A stretch of DNA of 64,000 bases from Cytobacillus oceanisediminis (GCF_004366035.1 NZ_SOEE01000007.1:186001-250000), one strand, 5' to 3'; counted from the stretch's first letter, positions 35,100 to 45,563 are shown. The notes: generated by a model from the sequence alone, not told the origin. Translations and numbers: made by a program.

Positions 35100-36131
35100 A
35101 TGAACGTTTCAATTATCGGAACAACCGGATATGGGGGTGCGGAATTGCTCCGTATCCTTAAACAGCATCCGGAATTTAAAATTAAATCGATTCATTCAAC
35201 GAAAGAAGATCTCCCCATTTGGAATGAATATCCCCATCTATATGAAATCATTGACAAGAACTTACAGGGGATTGATTCAGTTCAAATAGCAGATCAGTCT
35301 GATATTGTTTTTCTGGCTACACCATCTGGAGTATCAGGGAAACTTGCTGAAAATTTTTCAGGCAAGAATATAAAGGTAATTGACCTTTCCGGTGATCTTC
35401 GAATCCCAGCTCAAGCCTATCTGGAGTGGTATAAACACGCTCCTGCAAACGAATCTCTCGTAGAAAAAGCAGTATATGGGCTTCCTGAGTGGCATCATGA
35501 CGAAATAGCTTCTGCAGAAATCATATCTAATCCTGGATGCTATCCAACAGCTGCTCTGCTAAGCCTTGCACCAGTTGTAAAAGAAAATTTAATAAAACCC
35601 GATAGCATTGTTGTCGATGCAAAATCCGGCGTGTCAGGGGCAGGAAGGGCGCTTTCGAGATCAACTAGCTATGCAGAAGCTAATGAAAACCTGCGTGTTT
35701 ATAAGGTAAACCAGCATCAGCATACACCTGAGATCGAGCAGCAGCTGATGAAATGGAATTCCGCTCTAAAGCCGATCACATTTACGACCCATCTTCTTCC
35801 TATTACAAGAGGCATTATGACAACCAGCTATGTTCAGCTGACAAAAGATTACACATCTTCTCAAATTCTTGAACTTTATCAATCAGTCTATGAAAAACAG
35901 CCATTTATTCGAATTCGTCCTGAAAATTCATTCCCTTCCGTTAAAGAGGTGGCAGGCTCTAATTTTTGCGATATAGGTGTCCATGTGGATTCCAGAACGG
36001 GCAGACTGACAATAGTTTCAGTGATTGATAATTTAATGAAGGGTGCTGCCGGGCAGGCTGTACAAAATGCCAATATTATGAGCGGATTGGATGAATCAGC
36101 GGGTCTCGGATTTGTTCCGCTCTATCCATAA
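35100..36131 (+). CDS. argC: N-acetyl-gamma-glutamyl-phosphate reductase
   Basis: A 343-residue NADPH-dependent reductase, third step of arginine synthesis. The Rossmann start is IIGTTGYGGAELLRIL, and the catalytic Cys147 lies in SNPGCYPTA; KSGVSGAGR and VNQHQHTPEIEQ are further signatures. The ATG at 35100 is preceded by GGAAGGAG. First gene of argC-J-B-D-carA-B-argF, whose order is identical to that in B. subtilis. Likely repressed by AhrC through the upstream sites. Confidence 0.95.
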   Translation: MNVSIIGTTGYGGAELLRILKQHPEFKIKSIHSTKEDLPIWNEYPHLYEIIDKNLQGIDSVQIADQSDIVFLATPSGVSGKLAENFSGKNIKVIDLSGDLRIPAQAYLEWYKHAPANESLVEKAVYGLPEWHHDEIASAEIISNPGCYPTAALLSLAPVVKENLIKPDSIVVDAKSGVSGAGRALSRSTSYAEANENLRVYKVNQHQHTPEIEQQLMKWNSALKPITFTTHLLPITRGIMTTSYVQLTKDYTSSQILELYQSVYEKQPFIRIRPENSFPSVKEVAGSNFCDIGVHVDSRTGRLTIVSVIDNLMKGAAGQAVQNANIMSGLDESAGLGFVPLYP

Positions 36132-36144
36132 GGAGGAAAGATAA

Positions 36145-37374
36145 ATGCAATTAGTATCTCAAACTGAAGTAACCGAACTGCCGACAGGAAGCATCATAAC
36201 ACCGAAAGGATTTACAGCAGCTGGCGTACATGCAGGGCTGCGCTATTCAAAAAAGGACCTGGGAATTATATTGAGCGATACTCCTGCACAATGTGCAGCT
36301 GTCTATACAACAAGCCATTTTCAGGCTGCCCCTCTAAAAGTTACACAGGAAAGCATTGCAGCGGAAGGCATCATTCAGGCTGTCATTGTAAATAGTGCAT
36401 GTGCCAATGCCTGTACAGGGGACCAGGGGCTAAAGGACGCCTATCAAATGAGAAAATCAGCTGCAGATAAATTCAATTTAAAGGAACAGCATGTGGCGGT
36501 TGCCTCCACTGGTGTCATTGGGGAGTATATGCAGATGGATAAGATAGAAGAGGGCATTAAGATGCTGAATCCCGGCAATGAGGCATTACACTCAGAGGAT
36601 TTTCAAACAGCCATATTAACAACGGATTTAGTGATGAAGAAATGCTGCTATTCGGCAGTAATCGATGGGAAAACCGTTACTATGGGCGGATCGGCAAAGG
36701 GGTCTGGAATGATTCATCCCAATATGGCAACCATGCTTGCGTTTATCACTACAGATGCAAATATAGACTGCAGCGATTTGCAATCTACCTTAAAACAGGT
36801 TACCGATCGAACGTTCAATCAGATAACCGTTGATGGAGATACCTCAACTAATGATATGGTAATGGTCATGGCTAATGGAACAAGCGGTATAAATAAACTT
36901 TCGCCGGATCATCCAGATTGGGATGTTTTTATACAGATGCTTTCTCAAACAAGTGAAAGTCTTGCTAAACAGATTGCAAAAGATGGTGAGGGAGCAACAA
37001 AGCTGATAGAAGTGGAGGTATCGGGGACAAAAACGGATGACGATGCAAGAATGATTGCTAAACAGATTGTCGGATCGAATCTTGTTAAAACTGCTATATA
37101 TGGAGCGGATGCCAATTGGGGCAGGATTATCGGGGCTATCGGACAAAGCCAGCCAGCTCTTAATCCTTCTTCGGTAGATATCGCAATTGGACCTATAGTC
37201 ATGCTGAAAAATAGTGTTCCACTGGCATTTTCTGAAAAAGATGCAAAAGAGTACTTATCCAATGCCGCCATTCAGATTACTGTGGATCTTCATCAGGGAG
37301 CAGGCAAAGGGAAAGCCTGGGGATGTGACTTATCCTATGATTATGTCAAAATCAATGCAAGTTATCGTACCTGA
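36145..37374 (+). CDS. argJ: Bifunctional ornithine acetyltransferase / N-acetylglutamate synthase
   Basis: A 409-residue enzyme of the DmpA/ArgJ fold that moves the acetyl group from N-acetylornithine to glutamate, making the pathway cyclic. The proprotein cleaves itself before Thr196 (HPNMATMLAF), which then acts as nucleophile. SACANACTG and the ending WGCDLSYDYVKINASYRT are typical. AGGAGGA lies seven bases before the ATG, 13 bases after argC. Whether it also makes N-acetylglutamate from acetyl-CoA cannot be told for certain; no argA is nearby. Confidence 0.95.
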   Translation: MQLVSQTEVTELPTGSIITPKGFTAAGVHAGLRYSKKDLGIILSDTPAQCAAVYTTSHFQAAPLKVTQESIAAEGIIQAVIVNSACANACTGDQGLKDAYQMRKSAADKFNLKEQHVAVASTGVIGEYMQMDKIEEGIKMLNPGNEALHSEDFQTAILTTDLVMKKCCYSAVIDGKTVTMGGSAKGSGMIHPNMATMLAFITTDANIDCSDLQSTLKQVTDRTFNQITVDGDTSTNDMVMVMANGTSGINKLSPDHPDWDVFIQMLSQTSESLAKQIAKDGEGATKLIEVEVSGTKTDDDARMIAKQIVGSNLVKTAIYGADANWGRIIGAIGQSQPALNPSSVDIAIGPIVMLKNSVPLAFSEKDAKEYLSNAAIQITVDLHQGAGKGKAWGCDLSYDYVKINASYRT

Positions 37375-37386
37375 GGGGGATGCCAA

Positions 37387-38160
37387 TTGAAAAGTATAGT
37401 CATTAAGTGCGGGGGCAGTGTAATGGAAGAGCTGGGTGAAGCTTTCTTTGATAGTCTTTTAGAGTTGAAGAAGGAAGAATACCAGATTGTTTTCGTTCAT
37501 GGAGGAGGCCCGGCAATTAACAGCATGCTTGAACTTTATAATATCCCTCATGAATTTGTTAATGGGCTAAGAAAAACGACTCCGGAAGTCTTGGAGGTAG
37601 CAGAGATGGTTTTGTCAGGACAATCCAACCGCAAACTTACCTCAATGATCGAACTGCATGGTTTGAGAGGGTTTGGCGTAAATGGCAGTGATGCGGGATT
37701 ACTAAAGGCAGAATTTATCAATCAGGATGAGCTTGGACTGGTTGGCGAAATAACGGCAGTTAATCAGTCGGTACTGGAAATGTTATTTAACGAAGACCTG
37801 ATCCCTGTCATTACTCCAATTGGGGCTGCAGAAGGCGGCACGAAATTGAATATTAATGCCGACTATGCGGCGGCGGCCGTTGCCAATGCCATTAAAGCTG
37901 AACATTGTATCTTTGTAACGGATGTAAAAGGAATTTTCATTGACGGTAACCTCTCTCCTCAGCTTGACGCGGATGAAATTGAACAGCATATTAACGATAA
38001 AAAAATTACAGGCGGAATGATTCCAAAGGTTACCTCTGCCTTGAACCTAATCAGCAAAGGGTTAAATAGCGTAATGATTGTATCAGGAAAAGAAAAGTTT
38101 TATGAGGAAGGGATTTGGTTCGGTACGAATGTATCTGCCAAGAAGGAGGTCTTAACTTGA
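37387..38160 (+). CDS. argB: Acetylglutamate kinase
   Basis: A 257-residue amino-acid kinase that phosphorylates N-acetylglutamate. The phosphate loop is IKCGGSVM, the substrate region FVHGGGPAINSML, and NINADYAAAAVANA with TGGMIPKV completes the active site. The start codon is TTG with GAGGGGGAT upstream; no ATG fits. The stop overlaps the TTG start of argD (TTGA), so the two are translationally coupled. Confidence 0.95.
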   Translation: MKSIVIKCGGSVMEELGEAFFDSLLELKKEEYQIVFVHGGGPAINSMLELYNIPHEFVNGLRKTTPEVLEVAEMVLSGQSNRKLTSMIELHGLRGFGVNGSDAGLLKAEFINQDELGLVGEITAVNQSVLEMLFNEDLIPVITPIGAAEGGTKLNINADYAAAAVANAIKAEHCIFVTDVKGIFIDGNLSPQLDADEIEQHINDKKITGGMIPKVTSALNLISKGLNSVMIVSGKEKFYEEGIWFGTNVSAKKEVLT

Positions 38161-39314
38161 GTAATCTATTTCCAACGTATGCCCGGTGGGACGTAGAGCC
38201 GGAAAAAGCAGAAGGAAGCTATCTTTTTGATAAAAATGGGAAGCGTTATTTGGACTTCACCTCAGGAATAGGGGTATGCAATCTTGGCCACCGTCCGGCA
38301 GCTGTACAAAAATCAATCAATGAACAGCTGGATAAATTCTGGCACGTTTCAAATTTATTCGAACAGAATCAGCAGGAGGATGCTGCAAAGACTCTCTCTG
38401 AAGCTGCGGGCATGGACCTTGTATTCTTTGCCAACAGCGGAGCGGAAGCAAATGAAGCAGCGATTAAGCTTGCAAGAAAAGCTTCGAAACGGAAAAAAAT
38501 CATTACCTTTCAGCAATCATTCCACGGGAGAACCTTTGCCACTATGGCTGCAACGGGCCAGGAAAAAATTAAAAAAGGCTATGGTTCCATGCTTGAGACT
38601 TTTAAGTATGTTCCTTTTAACGATATTAATGCGTTGAAGGAAGAGATTGACGAGGAAACAGCGGCCGTAATGCTGGAAATTGTACAGGGTGAAGGCGGGA
38701 TTCACATTGGGAATCAGGAGTTTCTTACAAAAACTGAGGAACTTTGCAAAGAATATGGAGCGCTGCTGATTGTAGATGAAATTCAGACCGGCATAGGCAG
38801 AACGGGCAAAGCCTTTGGATTTCAGCATTTTGACCTTAATCCCGATATCGTAACCGCTGCTAAAGGCCTGGGAAGCGGATTGCCAATAGGCGCTGTGATT
38901 GGAAAAAGAGCATTAGAAGAAGTATTTGGGCCAGGAAGCCATGGATCAACATTCGGCGGGAACCCGATCAGCATTGCAGCAGCTATTGCTACAATGAAGA
39001 CAGTATTTGATGATGATTTTTTACAGGAAGTTCAGGAAAAGAGTGTATATCTTGCTGACAAATTGGCAGGATCGCTTGAACAGATTGCAGCTGTTAAGGA
39101 GCTTCGCTATCTTGGTTTGATGGTCGGTATTGAATCAGATATCCCCCTTCCATCTTTGTTAAAGGAATTAAGAGCCAATTGCTTGCTGGCTTTGCCTGCA
39201 GGGGAAAATGTATTGCGGCTGCTGCCTCCGCTGACAGCATCAAAATCTGAAATAGATGAAGCGGTTCAAATTCTGCAATCCACACTAAAGGAATTTTCAA
39301 AATCAGCTGTTTAA
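38157..39314 (+). CDS. argD: Acetylornithine aminotransferase
   Basis: A 385-residue class III PLP aminotransferase. The cofactor region shows ANSGAEANEAAIKLAR, LLIVDEIQTGIGRTG and the lysine in TAAKGLGSGLPIGA. Length equals that of B. subtilis ArgD. The start codon is TTG (38157), overlapping the argB stop, with AAGGAGG upstream; the frame open from 38115 lies inside argB and has no ribosome site. Confidence 0.94.
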   Translation: MSNLFPTYARWDVEPEKAEGSYLFDKNGKRYLDFTSGIGVCNLGHRPAAVQKSINEQLDKFWHVSNLFEQNQQEDAAKTLSEAAGMDLVFFANSGAEANEAAIKLARKASKRKKIITFQQSFHGRTFATMAATGQEKIKKGYGSMLETFKYVPFNDINALKEEIDEETAAVMLEIVQGEGGIHIGNQEFLTKTEELCKEYGALLIVDEIQTGIGRTGKAFGFQHFDLNPDIVTAAKGLGSGLPIGAVIGKRALEEVFGPGSHGSTFGGNPISIAAAIATMKTVFDDDFLQEVQEKSVYLADKLAGSLEQIAAVKELRYLGLMVGIESDIPLPSLLKELRANCLLALPAGENVLRLLPPLTASKSEIDEAVQILQSTLKEFSKSAV

Positions 39315-39334
39315 GCTGTATTATTTTTCAAGTG

Positions 39335-39352
39335 TATGAATAAAAATTAAAA
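39335..39352. promoter_or_regulatory. ARG box before carA
   Basis: TATGAATAAAAATTAAAA closely matches the AhrC box CATGAATAAAAATTCAAG. It sits in the 77-bp argD-carA gap, so carAB-argF may have separate arginine control. Confidence 0.6.
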
Positions 39353-39391
39353 CAGTTATATAAATATACAGATAGCTTCGAGGTGTTGATA

Positions 39392-40471
39392 ATGGAAGGA
39401 TACCTTCATTTAAATAGCGGCCATTCCTATAAGGGCCAATGGCTGACGGATAAGCCTGAAAAGGATATAGAAGGGGAAATCGTTTTTTTTACAGGAATGA
39501 CAGGCTACCAGGAAGTATTGACAGATCCTTCTTATAAGGACCAAATTATTGTGTTTACGTATCCTTTAATTGGAAACTACGGAATAAATGAGTCTGATTT
39601 TGAGAGCAAGAAACCTCATGTGGCAGGGGTTATTGTTTATGAAGGAAGCAGAAATCCTTCGCATTACAAATCGGCTTATTCGCTTCAGGAATACCTTCAT
39701 AAATGGAATATTCCATTATTAGGGCATATGGATACCCGATCAATTGTAAAGAAAATACGTTCAGAAGGCAGCATGCCGGCAAAAATATCTTCTTCGGAAA
39801 CGGCACCCGCCGGATTGCTGCTTCCAAAGGATGAAAAAGTTTGTAAAGTATCTTCGCAAACTATGGAGTGTTTTGGAGAGGGAAGCATTCATATAGTTGT
39901 CATCGATTTTGGCGCTAAAAAGTCAATTGTGGATTCCTTGCTGAAAAGAGCGTGCAGGGTTACATCTGTTCCTTACAACACAAGTTTTGAACAGATAAAA
40001 AAACTAAATCCAGACGGTGTAGTGCTTTCAAACGGGCCTGGAGATCCTAAAGAATTAAAAAGCATCCTCCCGGAATTAAAAAGGGTGCTGGAGCAGTACC
40101 CGGCATTGGGAATTTGTCTTGGACACCAGCTGGCTGCTTTAGCATTTGGAGGCAACACAAAAAAACTGTCCTTTGGCCATAGGGGTGCCAACCACCCGAT
40201 TGCGGACATGAAGAAGGGTACAGTCTATATGTCATCACAAAATCATAGCTATGTGGTTGATGAAGAAAGCATAAAAGATACAGGGTTTAAAACCCGCTAT
40301 GTAAACCTTCATGACCAGTCAATTGAGGGACTAATGCATAAGGTCCTGCCAATCCATACGGTGCAATTCCACCCGGAAGCCCATCCGGGACCTGCAGATG
40401 GTGATTATATTTTTGATGAGTTTAAGAACATGATTCAAGAGGAGAATAGGAGAGTTTTCGCTTATGCCTAA
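39392..40471 (+). CDS. carA: Carbamoyl-phosphate synthase small subunit, arginine-specific
   Basis: A 359-residue glutamine amidotransferase subunit that passes ammonia to CarB. The class I triad is visible: Cys242 in GICLGHQ, His327 and Glu329 in QFHPEAHPGP. Its place in the arginine operon shows it is the arginine-specific copy rather than the pyrimidine copy. The ATG at 39392 follows GAGGTG. Its end overlaps carB by 8 bases. Confidence 0.94.
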   Translation: MEGYLHLNSGHSYKGQWLTDKPEKDIEGEIVFFTGMTGYQEVLTDPSYKDQIIVFTYPLIGNYGINESDFESKKPHVAGVIVYEGSRNPSHYKSAYSLQEYLHKWNIPLLGHMDTRSIVKKIRSEGSMPAKISSSETAPAGLLLPKDEKVCKVSSQTMECFGEGSIHIVVIDFGAKKSIVDSLLKRACRVTSVPYNTSFEQIKKLNPDGVVLSNGPGDPKELKSILPELKRVLEQYPALGICLGHQLAALAFGGNTKKLSFGHRGANHPIADMKKGTVYMSSQNHSYVVDEESIKDTGFKTRYVNLHDQSIEGLMHKVLPIHTVQFHPEAHPGPADGDYIFDEFKNMIQEENRRVFAYA

Positions 40472-43400
40472 AGACACCAGCATCCAATCCATATTAGTAA
40501 TCGGCTCCGGCCCGATTGTCATCGGGCAGGCGGCAGAATTTGATTACGCAGGAACACAGGCCTGCGCAGCATTAAAGGAAGAAGGCTATAAGGTTATCCT
40601 TGTTAATAACAATCCGGCTACCATTATGTCTGACAAAGCTTTTGCAGACAAAGTCTACTTTGAACCGATGACAGCTGACAGCCTTGAGAAGATTATAAAG
40701 AAAGAACGTCCCGATGGCCTGCTTGCCACCCTGGGAGGCCAGACAGGCTTGAATCTTGCTTTTAAACTGAGTGAATCAGGTGTGCTCGAACATTATGGAG
40801 TGAAGCTTTTGGGCAGCAGCATTGAATCCATTAAGAAAGGTGAAGACCGGGAAGCTTTTCGTAAGCTGATGAACGAGCTTAACGAACCTGTTCCCGAAAG
40901 CATCATTGTCCATGAAGTAAATGAAGCCATCCAATTTGCCCGCGAAATTGGATTTCCTATTATCGTCCGTCCAGCTTATACTCTTGGCGGAACAGGCGGA
41001 GGCATAGCAGGAGATTTTGATGAACTGACCTCTCTGGTCCAGGGCGGCTTAAAAGAGAGTGCGATCAGCCAATGCCTTGTTGAAAAAAGCATAGCAGGAT
41101 TTAAGGAAATAGAATACGAGGTCATGCGGGATTCACAGAATACGTGCATCACTATTTGCAATATGGAAAATATTGATCCCGTTGGGGTTCATACCGGTGA
41201 TTCAATTGTTGTGGCACCTTCACAAACCTTAACAGATGATGAGTATCAGATGCTGAGATCAGCATCAATTAAGATCATTTCAGAGCTTGGCATTATTGGA
41301 GGGTGCAACATTCAGTTTGCCCTTGATCCGCATAGCAAGAATTATTACTTGATTGAAGTAAATCCCAGAGTCAGCAGGTCATCTGCCCTTGCTTCCAAAG
41401 CAACAGGCTATCCAATTGCCAGAATGGCTGCAAAGCTTGCCGTCGGGTATACCTTATCGGAAATTATCAACCCTGTAACAGGAGATACTTTCGCAAGCTT
41501 TGAACCAGCTCTGGATTATGTCATCGTTAAGTTTCCAAAATGGCCTTTTGATAAATTTCCTTCAGCAGACCGCAAACTAGGAACGCAGATGAAAGCAACC
41601 GGAGAAGTAATGGGCATTGACCGGAATCTGGAACGGGCTCTCTTAAAGGCAATCCATTCACTTGAAGTGAAGGGAAATGATTTGAAATCACCTGGCTTAT
41701 CAGCTAAATCGATTTCCTCACTTGAGGAACTGCTGTTAAAGCAGACTGATGAAAGATTTTTTACCGTGATTGAATTAATCCGTAGAAATTACTCATTGGA
41801 AGCTTTACACTATATCACAAAAATTGATTATTTCTATCTCAATATACTCAATGAAATGGTAGAGCTGGAAAGACAAATTTCTGCTTTAACACTTGATGAA
41901 GCAACAAATGAAGAGCTGCAGCTATTTAAGGAAAAGGGTTTCAGTGATAAGTTTCTTGCATTGGAATGGAAAGTTGCGGAGAAAGCAGTCAGGGACAAAC
42001 GCAAAAAGGCTGGCATTCTTCCTGCCTATAAAATGGTTGACACATGTGCAGCTGAATTCGAAGCACAATCAAATTATTATTACTCCAGTTATTTTGGCGA
42101 AAATGAACAAGTAAAGAGTGATAAGAGGAAAGTCCTGATTATCGGAAGCGGCCCCATCAGAATTGGCCAGGGCATTGAATTTGATTATTGCTCCGTCCAG
42201 GGAGTATTTGCTCTGAGGGATGAAGGCGTCGAGACAATCATGATCAATAATAACCCTGAAACTGTAAGCACGGATTTTACAACCGCTGACAGGCTTTATT
42301 TTGAACCGCTAATTCTTGAGGATATCTTAAATGTGATTGAAGCAGAAGGGATTTCAGAAGCCATTGTGCAGCTTGGCGGGCAGACAGCTCTGAATCTGGC
42401 ATCCGAACTTGAAAGTTATGGTGTTACCCTGCTCGGAACTGACTCAAATACCATTGATGCATTAGAGGATCGGAAGCTTTTTTATCAGCTATTGGATGAT
42501 TTGAATATCCCGAGGATAAAGGGAGATGTTGTCCACTCAGAAGCAGAGCTAAAAGAAGCAGCTGAAAACATTGGATTCCCGATTCTTGTCCGCCCATCCT
42601 ATGTTATTGGAGGCAGAGGAATGGAACGTATTTCTTCACCAGTTGAGCTGGAGGGTTATTTGGAGAAAAGTGATGTCCCTTATCCGATTTTAATTGATCA
42701 ATTCGTGCATGCTTCAGAAGCTGAGCTTGATCTGGCAGCAGACGGAAATCATATCTGTGCACCTGCAATTATGGAGCATATTGAAAAAACGGGTGTTCAC
42801 TCTGGCGACAGCATGTCCGTTCTCCCCCCGCAAAATCTTTCAGAAACTGTGCAGAAGAAAATGCTAGCCTATGCAAAAGCCATTGTGCAAAAGCTCCGGT
42901 ATAAAGGACTCATGAATATTCAGTATATCGTTAATGGCGAAGAGGTATTTATTCTTGAAATAAACCCTCGTGCAAGCAGAACTGTACCAATTATCAGCAA
43001 GGTCACAGGCGTACAGCTGGTGGAGATTGCGACAAAAATATTGCTTGGGAAATATAGTTTGTCGAAAGATGAAATTCCGGCTGCTGCAAAACTCCCATTT
43101 GTATGTGTGAAATTCCCGGTTTTCTCTAATTATGCCTTAAAGGGATTGGACAGCAAAGTGGGTCCTGAAATGAAATCAACTGGAGAGGCCATTTCACTTG
43201 CACCAAATTTTGAGGCAGCAATCAGAAAGTCTTTCCATGCTGGTTTAAATGGTGCTAAAGGCAAATGTGTCGTAATTGCAAACTCTCCAGAAACAGAAGA
43301 ATTAACTCATTATATTAATAAGGCTAAAGTAGTGCCTGTTTTTCTGACTCAAGACAATATGGATTGGAGTGCCCAGGAAACCTTCGCCTTATATAATCCT

Positions 43401-43589
43401 GGCATAAGTGAAGAAGATAAAAGAATGAGAGAAATGGGAACCAAAAACAGAATTTTGACTTTCAGCGAAAAAGAAACGCTTATTGCATTATTAAAATCAA
43501 TGTCTGCTGGCGAGTGGGATGTTAAATCCATTGAAGATTGGCAGGGCATTAAAAATAATACTGGAGAAAAGGAAGTGGGCGTCCTATGA
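40464..43589 (+). CDS. carB: Carbamoyl-phosphate synthase large subunit, arginine-specific
   Basis: A 1041-residue synthase with two homologous ATP-grasp halves, marked by the paired openings IGSGPIVIGQAAEFDYAG and IGSGPIRIGQGIEFDYCS, each followed by NNNPATIMS or NNNPETVST. It makes carbamoyl phosphate from bicarbonate, ammonia and two ATP. The C-terminal MGS-like allosteric domain is short, as in arginine-specific enzymes that are not regulated by nucleotides. Overlaps carA by 8 and argF by 4 bases. Confidence 0.95.
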   Translation: MPKDTSIQSILVIGSGPIVIGQAAEFDYAGTQACAALKEEGYKVILVNNNPATIMSDKAFADKVYFEPMTADSLEKIIKKERPDGLLATLGGQTGLNLAFKLSESGVLEHYGVKLLGSSIESIKKGEDREAFRKLMNELNEPVPESIIVHEVNEAIQFAREIGFPIIVRPAYTLGGTGGGIAGDFDELTSLVQGGLKESAISQCLVEKSIAGFKEIEYEVMRDSQNTCITICNMENIDPVGVHTGDSIVVAPSQTLTDDEYQMLRSASIKIISELGIIGGCNIQFALDPHSKNYYLIEVNPRVSRSSALASKATGYPIARMAAKLAVGYTLSEIINPVTGDTFASFEPALDYVIVKFPKWPFDKFPSADRKLGTQMKATGEVMGIDRNLERALLKAIHSLEVKGNDLKSPGLSAKSISSLEELLLKQTDERFFTVIELIRRNYSLEALHYITKIDYFYLNILNEMVELERQISALTLDEATNEELQLFKEKGFSDKFLALEWKVAEKAVRDKRKKAGILPAYKMVDTCAAEFEAQSNYYYSSYFGENEQVKSDKRKVLIIGSGPIRIGQGIEFDYCSVQGVFALRDEGVETIMINNNPETVSTDFTTADRLYFEPLILEDILNVIEAEGISEAIVQLGGQTALNLASELESYGVTLLGTDSNTIDALEDRKLFYQLLDDLNIPRIKGDVVHSEAELKEAAENIGFPILVRPSYVIGGRGMERISSPVELEGYLEKSDVPYPILIDQFVHASEAELDLAADGNHICAPAIMEHIEKTGVHSGDSMSVLPPQNLSETVQKKMLAYAKAIVQKLRYKGLMNIQYIVNGEEVFILEINPRASRTVPIISKVTGVQLVEIATKILLGKYSLSKDEIPAAAKLPFVCVKFPVFSNYALKGLDSKVGPEMKSTGEAISLAPNFEAAIRKSFHAGLNGAKGKCVVIANSPETEELTHYINKAKVVPVFLTQDNMDWSAQETFALYNPGISEEDKRMREMGTKNRILTFSEKETLIALLKSMSAGEWDVKSIEDWQGIKNNTGEKEVGVL

Positions 43590-44542
43590 TTTCAATTCAG
43601 GCTGCTGATAACAGTATAAATATAAAAGGAAAAGACTTTCTAACACTTGCAGACTTTTCATCAGAGGAGATTAAGAGTCTGCTGGAAAAAGCAAAGCAAT
43701 TAAAAGAAGCCCATCTGCAGGGTGCAGAAACATCCATCCTAAAAGGCAAAATTCTTGGGATGATTTTTGAAAAGTCATCAACACGTACAAGAATTTCCTT
43801 TGAGGCAGGTATGCTGCAGCTTGGGGGCCATGCCTTATATTTAAACAGCCAGGACCTGCAGCTTGGAAGAGGTGAAAGCATTGCGGATACAGCTAAAGTG
43901 CTTTCACAGTATGTTGATGCGATTATGATCCGCACTTTCTCCCATACGAAGATCCAGGAACTGGCTCATCATGCGGACATACCGGTCATTAACGGCTTGA
44001 CCGATCTTTATCATCCGTGCCAGGCTCTTGCCGATCTGCTTACAATCGAAGAGAAAAATGGGGAGTTAAAAGGGCAAAACCTGGTATATGTAGGCGATGG
44101 CAATAATGTGGCCCATTCTTTAATGATTGCTTCTGCCAAGATGGGGGTAAATATCACGATTGCCTGTCCTGCAGGGTATGAGCCAGATAAATCTGTTCTC
44201 CAGCAATCACAAGAGTTTGCCGGACAAAGCGGTTCAAAGGTAGTGATAACGTCTAAACCTGAAGAAGCGGTTGCTAATGCCGATGCCATCTATACAGATG
44301 TCTGGACGAGCATGGGTCAGGAAGCAGAGAATGAACAGAGGCTGAAAGACTTTGCTGATTATCAGGTTAATGAATATCTTGTCCAAAAAGCCAAAAAAGA
44401 TTATGTCTTTTTGCATTGCCTGCCTGCCCATCGGGGTGAGGAAGTTACAGCGGGGGTCATTGATGGAAACAATTCTGCTGTCTTTCAGCAGGCTGGAAAC
44501 AGACTTCATGTTCAAAAAGCCATTCTTTCAGAGATACTATAA
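43586..44542 (+). CDS. argF: Ornithine carbamoyltransferase
   Basis: A 318-residue enzyme joining ornithine and carbamoyl phosphate to citrulline. Carbamoyl-phosphate site Ser65-Thr66-Arg67-Thr68-Arg69 (EKSSTRTRISFE), HPCQALADLLT, and the ornithine-site motif HCLPAHRGEEV are all intact. The start overlaps the carB stop as ATGA. Last gene of the operon, followed by a perfect terminator. Confidence 0.95.
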   Translation: MISIQAADNSINIKGKDFLTLADFSSEEIKSLLEKAKQLKEAHLQGAETSILKGKILGMIFEKSSTRTRISFEAGMLQLGGHALYLNSQDLQLGRGESIADTAKVLSQYVDAIMIRTFSHTKIQELAHHADIPVINGLTDLYHPCQALADLLTIEEKNGELKGQNLVYVGDGNNVAHSLMIASAKMGVNITIACPAGYEPDKSVLQQSQEFAGQSGSKVVITSKPEEAVANADAIYTDVWTSMGQEAENEQRLKDFADYQVNEYLVQKAKKDYVFLHCLPAHRGEEVTAGVIDGNNSAVFQQAGNRLHVQKAILSEIL

Positions 44543-44545
44543 TGG

Positions 44546-44578
44546 AAAAGCCTTCTCAGCGCAGAGAAGGCTTTTTTA
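44546..44578. terminator. Terminator shared by argF and uppP
   Basis: Perfect 12-bp stem AAAAGCCTTCTC / GAGAAGGCTTTT with a six-base loop; A and T runs on both sides make it work in both directions. Confidence 0.92.
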
Positions 44579-45391
44579 TTAAGATAGGAAATAAACCAGC
44601 GGTCCAACAATAAAACAGTAAATTGCAAAATACTTCAGGTTCCCTTTAGCCATAATATTCATAAACCATTTTAAAGAGAAGTAAGATGCAGCCAGTGAGG
44701 CAACAAAGGCAACTGTATAGGGCAAAGCATATTCAGATAAATTGGGATCCGTTAATATGTCATTAAAACCAAGAATCATTCCGCCTGCGCTTACCGGGAT
44801 ATATAAAAGGAAAGAAAACCTTAGAGCGGTTTCCTGTTTCATCCCGAGCCCCATTGCGGCTACAATAGTGGCACCGGAACGGCTGATTCCCGGTATCAGG
44901 GCAACTGCCTGTGCAAGTCCTACTATGATTGCATCCTTATAAGATAATTCAGCATCATTTTTCCGTCCGCGTAAATTACGGATCAGCCACAGTGCAAGTC
45001 CTGTGACGATAAGAGTAATCCCAACTGTTTTTATATTGGCAAGGTGCATATCGATAAAATCCTCGAACAAAATCCCGATGACACCTGCGGGAATGGTCCC
45101 AATAATCAAGTAAATGATAAACCGAAAGTCTGATTCGGCCTGTTTATCTTTGGTTGTAATGTAGGCAAGGCCATTTCGGATGAGTCTCATAATATCTTCC
45201 TTGTATATAAGCAGCACAGCTAATAATGAGGCTGTATTTACAAGGAGGGCAAAGCTAAGGCCTTTAATGTCAAGCCCGAAAAAGTGCTGGGCAATCTCCA
45301 GATGCCCGCTCGATGAAATGGGAATAGGCTCTGTAAATCCCTGAAATAATCCCAAAAAGAAGTATTTAAGCAATGTCAGAAAATCAGTCAC
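44579..45391 (-). CDS. uppP: Undecaprenyl-diphosphatase UppP (BacA family)
   Basis: A 270-residue membrane phosphatase that recycles undecaprenyl diphosphate, the wall-precursor carrier; such enzymes confer bacitracin tolerance. Active-site signatures are [14 protein letters not shown] and PGISRSGAT, with about eight hydrophobic helices. The start is GTG with GGAGG on the reverse strand. It is not part of the arginine operon and is not, as far as I recall, at this place in B. subtilis. Confidence 0.92.
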   Translation of the reverse strand: MTDFLTLLKYFFLGLFQGFTEPIPISSSGHLEIAQHFFGLDIKGLSFALLVNTASLLAVLLIYKEDIMRLIRNGLAYITTKDKQAESDFRFIIYLIIGTIPAGVIGILFEDFIDMHLANIKTVGITLIVTGLALWLIRNLRGRKNDAELSYKDAIIVGLAQAVALIPGISRSGATIVAAMGLGMKQETALRFSFLLYIPVSAGGMILGFNDILTDPNLSEYALPYTVAFVASLAASYFSLKWFMNIMAKGNLKYFAIYCFIVGPLVYFLS

Positions 45392-45563
45392 AAGTAAAAT
45401 CCTCCATAATGAAATCTAATACCCCCCCATTTAACTATAAAAAGGACAGCAGAGTAAAGTGATATCCCCTTCTTGCTTTTGTGCGATGCCAATAGTTTCC
45501 CTCATGAGAGATGCAAGAGTGGAAATAATAATAAGTGATTTACGATTAAAGGAGGTATTCAGC

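Noticed and set aside
40047-43549. Several antisense frames within carA and carB
   Set aside because: They lack ribosome sites and lie opposite well-conserved coding sequence.
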